8,363 bases of DNA from Rubrobacter sp. (GTDB lineage: Bacteria > Actinomycetota > Rubrobacteria > Rubrobacterales > Rubrobacteraceae). The translations under genes were made by a program, and so were the position numbers. Positions 1-5,739 of this stretch are shown here, one piece after another (within the stretch, counting starts at the first letter, position 1; the number at the start of each line of letters is the position of its first letter). The notes under the pieces are model-generated. The model was not told the DNA's origin, did no database searches, and was given only the letters and a program-made list of their open reading frames with translations. The DNA lies in contig JACDFX010000046.1 in assembly GCA_013815575.1 (NCBI GenBank), forward strand, positions 1 to 8,363, read 5' to 3'.

Positions 1-37
1 CAATCAGGTAGAAGGTGCGTCTGAAGTGGGCGTTCAG
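1..37 (-). CDS. pbpA: Start of a probable class B penicillin-binding protein (PbpA-like), cut by the window edge
   Basis: Only the first 12 codons are present, reading MNAHFRRTFYLI if the CTG at 37-35 is translated as Met. The asparagine, the double arginine and the start of a hydrophobic stretch resemble the N-termini of actinobacterial PbpA proteins, which begin MN..LRR before a membrane anchor. A GGAGG sits at 46-42, four bases before the CTG, and CTG overlaps the TGA stop of the RodA/FtsW gene (CTGA), the usual geometry of coupled genes. No ATG, GTG or TTG occurs in this frame inside the window. In related operons the gene after rodA is pbpA, a transpeptidase that cross-links the glycan made by its SEDS partner. 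The identity rests on position and 12 residues, and the CTG start is inferred. Confidence 0.55.
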   Translation of the reverse strand, partial: MNAHFRRTFYLI

Positions 38-1335
38 TGGTCCTCCCCCGCGGCCAGTCCCCGCTCCTCGCGTCGCCCGGCCCGCTCGGAGACGAGCAGG
101 AGGAGGCCCGTGAGGATAAAGTTGCCCACCACCGAGGATCCCCCGTAGGAGACGAAGGGCAGGGTGATGCCCGTGAGCGGTATAGCCTTCGTCACACCAC
201 CCACGATAACAAGGGTCTGGATGGCGAACATCGCCGTCAGGCCGAAGGCGAGCAGCTTCGAGGCGTCGTCCTCTGCGAGCAACGCTATCTTGATACCCCG
301 GTAGACGAAGGCCAGGAAGGCGAGCAAGACAGCCGTCGACCCAAGCAGGCCAAGCTCGCTGGCGACGGCCGAGAAGACGAAGTCCGTCTCGACCTCGGGA
401 ATCGTCTGGGCGAAGCCGGCGCCGAGGCCCGTACCGATCAGGCCGCCATCGGCGATGTTGAAGATGCTCTGCAGGATCTGGAACCCATCCGTGTCCGGGT
501 AGGACCACGGGTCGAGCCAGGCCCGCACCCGGACCTTGACGTGGTCGAAGAGCAGGAAAGCGATGAACGAGCCGACGGAGAAGAGAATCGTGCCTAGCAG
601 GATGTAGGCGATGCGGCCGGTCGCCGCGTACAACATCAACAGCGGCACGGCGAAGAAGAGGAGGCTGCTTCCGAGGTCCTTCTCGAAGACCAGGAGGCCG
701 AGGGAGGCCGCCCAGACGAGCGCCACGGGGCCGAAGTATTTTAGGGCCGGGATCTGGACGCCCAGAAAGGTGCGGCTCGTCGCCGCGAGAAGATCGCGCG
801 TCTCGGCCAGGTAGCCGGCGAAAAAGACGATGAGCGCGATGCGGGCGAACTCGGAGGGCTGGAAGCCGACGGGGCCTAATGAGACCCACAGGCGGGCCCC
901 GTTGACCTCGTAGCCGAGCGGGGTAAACGTCGAGGCGATAAGCAGGACCGCCACGACGGCGAGCAGATACTTGTAGTCGAAGAGGCGGTAGTAGTTGCGG
1001 AAAAACAGGACGAGCAGGAACAAGGTGCCGCTGCCTATCAGGATCCAGACCGCCTGCGTGATCGCCAGCCCCGCCTTGTCCTCGATGTTGTAGGTGAGCC
1101 GGAAGATCATGACGAGCCCGAGCCCCGTAAGGAGCGTAACCAGCGGCAAGAGCAGCACGTCGGAGTGCGGCAGCATCAGGCGCACCCCCAGGTACAACGC
1201 GAAGAGCGTCCCCGCGTAGTAGGCGCCGTAGATGAGGGGCGGGCTGGTGGCGCCCTGGGCGAAGATGAGGGTCGCGAACCCAAGGGTGGTGACGAGCAGC
1301 GCAAGTATCATGGGCGTGGTGGCGCGCTGGGTCAC
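34..1335 (-). CDS. rodA: SEDS-family peptidoglycan glycosyltransferase (RodA/FtsW type)
   Basis: A 433-residue polytopic inner-membrane protein with about ten hydrophobic helices. SEDS proteins polymerise lipid II into glycan strands together with a class B PBP. Diagnostic motifs are visible: W150 followed by Q159-P-S-E162, D220-L-G-S in the middle, ETDFVF at 316-321 whose D318 matches the catalytic Asp of RodA and FtsW, PLTG at 386-389, and PFVSYGGSS at 393-401. Length is slightly above the usual 370-420, with an extra hydrophobic segment at the N-terminus. The start is GTG at 1335-1333, 12 bases after the phosphatase stop and behind a weak GGGA. An ATG at residue 9 (1311) is the alternative. 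The order phosphatase, SEDS protein, PBP matches actinobacterial rodA and so favours elongation over division, but FtsW and RodA cannot be told apart firmly by eye. Confidence 0.93.
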   Translation of the reverse strand: MTQRATTPMILALLVTTLGFATLIFAQGATSPPLIYGAYYAGTLFALYLGVRLMLPHSDVLLLPLVTLLTGLGLVMIFRLTYNIEDKAGLAITQAVWILIGSGTLFLLVLFFRNYYRLFDYKYLLAVVAVLLIASTFTPLGYEVNGARLWVSLGPVGFQPSEFARIALIVFFAGYLAETRDLLAATSRTFLGVQIPALKYFGPVALVWAASLGLLVFEKDLGSSLLFFAVPLLMLYAATGRIAYILLGTILFSVGSFIAFLLFDHVKVRVRAWLDPWSYPDTDGFQILQSIFNIADGGLIGTGLGAGFAQTIPEVETDFVFSAVASELGLLGSTAVLLAFLAFVYRGIKIALLAEDDASKLLAFGLTAMFAIQTLVIVGGVTKAIPLTGITLPFVSYGGSSVVGNFILTGLLLLVSERAGRREERGLAAGEDH

Positions 1336-1347
1336 GGGCGTCCCAAC

Positions 1348-2571
1348 CTACTTGCCCATGTCCGCGAGGACGTTTTCGGCCTCGTCTTTGGTGTAGAGTT
1401 TGTGGGTCTCTATGGGCTCCTCGTAGGGCTCCTTGATCTCGGACTCCGAGAGCCCGGGCCTCTGCCACTCCTGGTTGAGCTCGACCCCAAACGGCGCGTA
1501 GGGGACGCCTTGATGGGCGACGACGTCCCCCTCCTCGAAGGAGAAGTAGTACCGGCTGGAACCCCACAGGTAGGCCGGCACAAGCGCGATGAGGACCACC
1601 AGGATCACGGCAAGTCCCCTGGCGAGCTTCCCGAGCGCCTTTGAAACCCCGCCGGAACGCCGCTTGGGGCGCCTCGGAGCCCCGGCTCTCTTTGCTCTTC
1701 CGGTTGACGGGCTCCCCGCCCCGCCCCACCCCCGTGGGGCTGCCCTTGTGGCCCCCGGTTGCAGGGCTGGCATCTCGCTGGTCCCGTCTGAGGGATCGCC
1801 CGTCGCGGCGCCCGCCGGGCGTGGGGGCCTCTCCGGCTCCTCGCGCGTCTTGACGTCTATCACGACGACGGTGATGTTGTCGTTTCCGCCGGCCTCGAGC
1901 GCGGCGGAGAGGAGCCCGCGGGCGGCCTTCTCCGGATCTTCGGGGGTGCCGGCCAGGATCTCCGCGACCCCGTTCTCCCTGACCATGTCCGTTAGCCCGT
2001 CGGAGCAGAGCACGAAGCGGTCCCCGGCCTCCACGGGCATCATGGTCGTGTCCACCTCGACCTCGTCTTCGGCGCCTAAAGCTCGGGTGATGAGGTTCTT
2101 CTGGGGGTGCTCGGCGGCCTGGTCGCGCGTGAGGTCGCCGCTGCGCACCAGCTCCGCGACGAGCGAGTGGTCTTCGGTTACGGGCTTGAGCTCGCCGCCG
2201 CGCACGAGGTAGGCCCTGGAGTCCCCGACGTGGGCCAGCTCTGCGACGGGCTCCCGGCGTGTCCCCCCGAAGCGGATGGCCACCACCGTCGTCCCCATCC
2301 CGGATAGCCTCTCGTCGCCCCGGCCTGCCGCCAGGATGCGGCGGTTCGCCTCTTCTATAGCACGCCCGAAAGAGTCCTCGGGTCCGAGGTCTCGGAGCAC
2401 GTCCACCGCGATGGAGCTAGCCACCTCCCCGGCCTCGAAGCCCCCGACGCCGTCGGCGACGACGAAGAGCGTCTCGTCCTCGCCGTCGCCCACGAGCAGG
2501 GCATCCTCGTTGTTCTGGCGCACCTTGCCGGGGTCGGTGACGCCGAACGGCTGGAGCTCGAGCAGGGGCAC
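1348..2571 (-). CDS. pstP: PP2C-family Ser/Thr protein phosphatase with transmembrane segment and external tail
   Basis: A 407-residue protein. Residues 1-240 are a PP2C domain that removes phosphate from Ser/Thr using a metal centre. All hallmark residues are present: NNED at 20-23, DGVGG at 40-44, HVGDSRA at 114-120, CSDGLTD at 189-195 and GGNDNIT at 228-234. The metal ligands are therefore D23, D40, D191 and D231, closely matching the spacing of mycobacterial PstP. Residues 241-315 are a Pro/Ala/Gly/Arg-rich linker ending in a basic stretch, 318-336 form one membrane helix, and 337-407 form an acidic outer tail beginning SRYYFSFEEGDVV, like the region after the PstP helix. The start is GTG at 2571-2569, five bases after GAGGAG, and the upstream FhaB stop lies within that binding region. 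It is expected to oppose the kinase at the head of the operon and any PknA/PknB downstream of the window. Confidence 0.95.
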   Translation of the reverse strand: MPLLELQPFGVTDPGKVRQNNEDALLVGDGEDETLFVVADGVGGFEAGEVASSIAVDVLRDLGPEDSFGRAIEEANRRILAAGRGDERLSGMGTTVVAIRFGGTRREPVAELAHVGDSRAYLVRGGELKPVTEDHSLVAELVRSGDLTRDQAAEHPQKNLITRALGAEDEVEVDTTMMPVEAGDRFVLCSDGLTDMVRENGVAEILAGTPEDPEKAARGLLSAALEAGGNDNITVVVIDVKTREEPERPPRPAGAATGDPSDGTSEMPALQPGATRAAPRGWGGAGSPSTGRAKRAGAPRRPKRRSGGVSKALGKLARGLAVILVVLIALVPAYLWGSSRYYFSFEEGDVVAHQGVPYAPFGVELNQEWQRPGLSESEIKEPYEEPIETHKLYTKDEAENVLADMGK

Positions 2572-2573
2572 GC

Positions 2574-3077
2574 CTACTCCTCGTACCGGAAGGTCGTCGA
2601 GCCGACGCGGACGTTGTCCCCGTTCCTCACCGGCGTGGCGCCCACGGTCTTGCTGCCGTTGACGAAGGTCCCGTTGGTCGAGCCGAGGTCCTCCACGTAG
2701 AGCAGGCCGCCGTGGCGGGTGAGCTTGGCGTGGCTCCCCGAAGCATAGTCATCGCTCTTCAGGACCACGTCGCTCGCCGAAGACCGGCCAACGCTCGTCT
2801 CGCCGTCGCGCAACTCGAAGCGGGTCTGGGGGGCCAGAATGTCCGACTCTTCAACGACGATCTCGGGGATCCCCGTGGGACGCGGGGCGTAGGCCCTCTG
2901 GCCGTTGCCTTGGGGGCTGGAACCCTTCCCGGACCTGCGGCCCGGCACGTAGGTCTCGTCGTCCGGCACCTTGCGCAGGTCTCCTATCCCCCGGCGCATC
3001 ACGGCGTAGATAAAGGCAAAGAGCAGGAGCAGGAGTAGCGCCTTGGCCGCCAGGAGCGGCACCTGCAACTCGAGCAT
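2574..3077 (-). CDS. fhaB: Membrane-anchored FHA-domain protein, FhaB/FipA-like
   Basis: A 167-residue protein with an N-terminal membrane helix at about residues 5-27, a polar linker at 28-78, and a C-terminal FHA domain at about 79-167 that should bind phosphothreonine peptides at the inner face of the membrane. The FHA signature is seen as VGR at 96-98, DDYASGSHAKL at 109-119 and LGSTNGTFVNG at 131-141. This matches the DDYAS...HARL and LGSTNGT pattern of mycobacterial FhaB in layout and length. It starts with ATG at 3077-3075, the only ATG start that can be judged in the window, behind AGGGGACGG and four bases after the FhaA stop. In Mycobacterium the homologue is reported to link kinase signalling to division and wall proteins. 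Here that role is inferred from family and position. Confidence 0.93.
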   Translation of the reverse strand: MLELQVPLLAAKALLLLLLFAFIYAVMRRGIGDLRKVPDDETYVPGRRSGKGSSPQGNGQRAYAPRPTGIPEIVVEESDILAPQTRFELRDGETSVGRSSASDVVLKSDDYASGSHAKLTRHGGLLYVEDLGSTNGTFVNGSKTVGATPVRNGDNVRVGSTTFRYEE

Positions 3078-3081
3078 AAAG

Positions 3082-3924
3082 CTACCGTCCCCTGCTCGGC
3101 GAGGGCCTCCCGCCCCGCGGGGTCCCTCCGGGGACGTCTATGCGGCGCACGAAGCGGGCCGCCGACTGGCCGAAGGTCAACTCGTCCCCCCCGTCTATGC
3201 GCTCCCGGTCTATCGGGGCGCCGTCGAGTAGGGTGCCGTTAGTCGAGCCGAGGTCCTCGACGACGAAGCCGTCGTCGGCACGGGAGATCCTGGCGTGCCG
3301 CCTCGACACGTTCGGGTCGTTCACGGTGATGTCGTTCTCCTGCGAGCGCCCGACGGTCCAGGGGCCTGCGCCCTCCAGCGGGTGGGTGCCGTCGTCCAGC
3401 ACGACCTCCACGATCTCCTTCGCCAGCCCGTGTTTCTGGGCCTCGCCCGCCGAGATCGCCGCCGTGCCCTGATCCCCGCCCGCGGTCTCCTCGGTCTTGA
3501 AGATCCGGGTCTGGCCCGAGGTGTCCTGGGGGGCGCCCTTCTCGCGCGGGCCGTCCCCGCCCGTCAGCTTGGCCGTGACGCCGAACTCCCCAAAGCGGAG
3601 CGTCTCCTCGGTCTCGAAGCGGATCCGGGGCGGGGTCATCAGATGGTAGTTCTTGTTCTCGGCGTGCGTGGAAGCGTACTGGATCAACTCGTCTTTCAAG
3701 GAGTCCTGGTAGGCCTGGATGGACTCCGCGTCCTCTCTAGAGAGGTGGACGGTAAAGTTGTTCGGGGCGTAGGTGCGGGAGATCGAGACCATCCGGCCCT
3801 CGTCCATCTGCTTGGTCAGGCCCTTGGCGATCTCGACGGGGTGGATCTGGCGCCTGAAGGCCCGCCCGAAGACGCCTTCTACCAGGGACTCCATCCTCTT
3901 CTCGATGCCTTTGAGGAAACCCAA
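3082..3924 (-). CDS. fhaA: FhaA-like protein: N-terminal DUF3662-type domain plus C-terminal FHA domain
   Basis: A 280-residue protein without a membrane helix, so probably cytoplasmic. Residues 1-120 resemble the N-terminal FhaA (DUF3662) domain, with MESLVEGVFGRAF at 11-23 and HPVEIAKGL at 28-36. Residues 121-170 are a polar linker holding several threonines. Residues 171-262 are an FHA domain with VGRS at 191-194, VSRRHARI at 206-213 and LGSTNGTLLDG at 225-235, followed by a Gly/Pro/Arg tail. In mycobacteria FhaA binds the phosphorylated pseudokinase domain of MviN (MurJ) and restrains wall synthesis. At 280 residues it is much shorter than mycobacterial FhaA, whose middle region is longer. 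The chosen start is TTG at 3924-3922, six bases after the kinase stop, with GAGGGTAGG just upstream. An ATG at residue 11 is possible but would trim the conserved N-terminus. Confidence 0.93.
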   Translation of the reverse strand: MGFLKGIEKRMESLVEGVFGRAFRRQIHPVEIAKGLTKQMDEGRMVSISRTYAPNNFTVHLSREDAESIQAYQDSLKDELIQYASTHAENKNYHLMTPPRIRFETEETLRFGEFGVTAKLTGGDGPREKGAPQDTSGQTRIFKTEETAGGDQGTAAISAGEAQKHGLAKEIVEVVLDDGTHPLEGAGPWTVGRSQENDITVNDPNVSRRHARISRADDGFVVEDLGSTNGTLLDGAPIDRERIDGGDELTFGQSAARFVRRIDVPGGTPRGGRPSPSRGR

Positions 3925-3930
3925 CGAAAC

Positions 3931-5523
3931 CTACCCTCTTGCCCTCGCCACGAAATACCTTGACACCCCGTATATTATAGCCGCGAGCCCGAGGGAAGTC
4001 AGAGCCTCCGGCAACGCGTCCCTGGACATCTCGGAGACCAGCAGCGCGTACCCTACCACGCCCCCGCCCACCGCCGCGACGAGCCCCACGACCCACCGCC
4101 CCGACCACTCCGCCAGGGAGACCACGAGCGCCATCCCCACCCACAGGAGAACCAGGAGCGGCAGCCTGGGGAAGTCCTGCAGGATCAACCCCGCCCGGGC
4201 CCATAGCTGGTCCACCCCGAGCCGCGTCGGCACGGTATAGAACTTCGCCCCAATATAAGGCAGCTCCGCGAAAGGCCCAACGTCTTTCACGGTCAACTCG
4301 TAGCAGATCATGCTGACGGCTCCAGCCGCGGCCGAGAGGCCCGCGCCGACGGGACGCATGAGCGCCCCGAAAAGTAGCGGCAGCCCGGCCCCCAGGCCCG
4401 CGAACAGGGTGACCAGCACGGCGAGCGCCGGGCCCAGAGGAAGCCGCCTGACGTCCGCGCTGGCGGAGCCCGCGCCCCCGACCCAGAGGCCGCCGAGCAC
4501 GGGCACCAGGATCGTGAGCCCGAGGCTGGCGCTGCTCTGCCAGAGGGCCACCGCCAGCGCGACGATCACGGCCAGGGCGCCAAGCCGCGGCAGCAGGTAC
4601 GCCAGCACGCCGAGGCCGGCCGCGACGCCGATCGCCTGCGCCCCCTCCACCAGCGGCGCCCCGAGCATGTACCCCAGCCAGCCGGCCGTGATCCCGTTGA
4701 CCACCCGCAGGGCACCGTCCTTGGCGCCCGCGGAGATCCTGTCCACGGTCTTCTTGTTTCCCGCTGACGAGACGAGGGCTCCGACGGGTGCCCGCCGGCC
4801 TGTCAGGAGCTTGACGGCGGCCCAGGCGCTCTGTGGGCGGTGGGCTGGGTTTGGGGAGGTCGCCCGGTCCACGAACTCCTTGAGCCTTCGGGGCGGCTCG
4901 TGGGGCTGACGGGCGAGCAGGGTCCTCGCGGTCGCGCCCACCGCATAGATATCCGTGAGCGCGGTGGGGTCGGCGCCGTCCAGGATCTCGGGCGCTATGT
5001 ATCCGGGCGTCCCGACGGCGTAGCCCACGCGGGTCAGTCGGGTGTCCCCGGCGCGGAAGGCGACCCCGAAGTCCGTGAGCTTCACGCGGCCCCGGTCGTC
5101 CACGAGGGCGTTCTGCGGCTTTATGTCCCGGTGGATGATGCCCTCGCCGTGGGCGTAGACCAGGGCCTCGAGGATCTGGGTGAGGGCGTCCGTCAGCTCC
5201 CGCGAGTCGTAGGCCCTCGCCGCCTCGTCGAGGGGGAGGCCGGCCACGTACTCGGTTACCAGGAAGACCTCGTGGTCGCCCGGGATGACCTCTAGGGTGC
5301 GAACGATGTTCTTGTGTTTGAGGCCCTCGGCGATCTGGCCCTCGCGGAGGGCCCGCGAGCGTTCGCCGGCGCTGTAGACCGGGATGACTTTTACGGCGAC
5401 GTCCCGGTTTCGTCCCAGGCCGGAGAGCGTCCTGGCCCTCCAGACGGTCGCGAAACCGCCGCGCCCGATCATCTCCGACAGCGCGTAACGACCCTGTCCC
5501 TCGATGTAACGGGTCTCGGTCAC
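3931..5523 (-). CDS. Receptor-like Ser/Thr protein kinase with a C-terminal multi-pass membrane domain
   Basis: A 530-residue protein. Residues 12-242 are a Hanks-type kinase domain: glycine loop GRGGFA at 20-25, catalytic K45, probable helix-C E61, HRDIKPQN at 131-138 with D133, DFG at 151-153, an activation loop with T161, T164 and T172, and APE at 177-179. The stretch from DIYAVG (191) to the HRP arginine (229) is about 25 residues shorter than in PknB, so the helix-G region is reduced. Residues 243-275 are a juxtamembrane linker, and 276-524 hold eight or nine hydrophobic helices with a soluble loop at about 409-452. There are no PASTA repeats. The start is GTG at 5523-5521. The frame stays open farther upstream, but that would run through tRNA-Leu and add non-kinase sequence. 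It heads the fha-pstP-rodA operon and probably phosphorylates its wall-synthesis partners. It is not a clear pknA or pknB orthologue. Confidence 0.92.
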   Translation of the reverse strand: MTETRYIEGQGRYALSEMIGRGGFATVWRARTLSGLGRNRDVAVKVIPVYSAGERSRALREGQIAEGLKHKNIVRTLEVIPGDHEVFLVTEYVAGLPLDEAARAYDSRELTDALTQILEALVYAHGEGIIHRDIKPQNALVDDRGRVKLTDFGVAFRAGDTRLTRVGYAVGTPGYIAPEILDGADPTALTDIYAVGATARTLLARQPHEPPRRLKEFVDRATSPNPAHRPQSAWAAVKLLTGRRAPVGALVSSAGNKKTVDRISAGAKDGALRVVNGITAGWLGYMLGAPLVEGAQAIGVAAGLGVLAYLLPRLGALAVIVALAVALWQSSASLGLTILVPVLGGLWVGGAGSASADVRRLPLGPALAVLVTLFAGLGAGLPLLFGALMRPVGAGLSAAAGAVSMICYELTVKDVGPFAELPYIGAKFYTVPTRLGVDQLWARAGLILQDFPRLPLLVLLWVGMALVVSLAEWSGRWVVGLVAAVGGGVVGYALLVSEMSRDALPEALTSLGLAAIIYGVSRYFVARARG

Positions 5524-5532
5524 GCTTGGAGC

Positions 5533-5538
5533 ATTGTA
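5533..5538 (-). promoter_or_regulatory. Probable -10 box of the kinase-fha-pstP-rodA operon (leaderless start)
   Basis: On the minus strand the sequence reads TATACAAT (5540-5533), giving the hexamer TACAAT nine bases before the GTG start of the kinase at 5523. The usual distance from the -10 box puts transcription start at about 5526-5523, on or within three bases of the start codon. No Shine-Dalgarno lies in the nine intervening bases (GCTCCAAGC). No good -35 box is seen at the expected spacing. A -10 box alone just ahead of a start codon is the common pattern of leaderless genes in actinobacteria. The promoter is inferred from sequence only. Confidence 0.6.
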
Positions 5539-5588
5539 TAGCCTACGGCGCGTCGCCGGTACTCCCGTTAGATTTGGGGCATCGTCCC

Positions 5589-5597
5589 TGGTACAAT
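5589..5597 (+). promoter_or_regulatory. Probable extended -10 promoter for tRNA-Leu and the downstream genes
   Basis: The plus strand reads TGGTACAAT, an extended -10 (TGn followed by TACAAT at 5592-5597). Transcription would begin near 5604, leaving a leader of about 29 bases before the tRNA at 5633. The -35 region is poor: TTAGAT at 5568-5573 is the best candidate, and the extended -10 may compensate. It lies about 54 bases from the oppositely directed -10 box of the kinase operon, so the two promoters could influence each other. Confidence 0.5.
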
Positions 5598-5632
5598 TCC
5601 CCGGGTTCAGAACGTGTCCCGAAAGGGTCTGC

Positions 5633-5716
5633 GGGCGAGTGGCGGAATTGGTAGACGCGCTAGGTTCAGGGTCTAGTGTCCGAAAGGACGTGGGGGTTCG
5701 AGTCCCCCCTCGCCCA
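5633..5716 (+). tRNA. tRNA-Leu (anticodon CAG)
   Basis: An 84-base class II tRNA with a long variable arm. The acceptor strands GGGCGAG (5633-5639) and CTCGCCC (5709-5715) pair fully, and the discriminator is A5716. The D-arm reads GCGGAATTGGTAGACGCGC, typical of leucine tRNAs. The anticodon stem CTAGG/TCTAG (one G-U pair) closes the loop TTCAGGG, with anticodon CAG at 5667-5669, which reads CUG, a major leucine codon in GC-rich genomes. The variable arm TGTCCGAAAGGACG forms a stem with a GAAA loop. The T-arm is GGGGG, TTCGAGT, CCCCC. The genomic 3' end continues CGA, so the CCA tail is not encoded and must be added afterwards. No terminator separates it from the following protein gene. Confidence 0.97.
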
Positions 5717-5726
5717 CGAAGTCTCT

Positions 5727-5733
5727 GGGAGGT
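5727..5733 (+). promoter_or_regulatory. Ribosome binding site that points to an ATA start codon
   Basis: GGGAGGT is a strong Shine-Dalgarno match. It begins 11 bases after the last base of tRNA-Leu and ends six bases before the ATA at 5740-5742, which is in frame with the long membrane-protein reading frame. No ATG, GTG or TTG occurs in that frame between here and the ATG at 5890, which lies inside the membrane helix. The site therefore decides the start. Confidence 0.65.
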
Positions 5734-5739
5734 GGTCTT

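Noticed and set aside
3295..3963. A 222-residue plus-strand open frame
   Set aside because: It is fully antisense to the FhaA gene, whose FHA and N-terminal motifs are clear. No recognisable domain was seen.
3737..4204. A minus-strand open frame bridging the kinase and FhaA genes
   Set aside because: It is a shifted copy of the two real genes, Gly/Arg rich, and no frameshift is needed to explain either gene.
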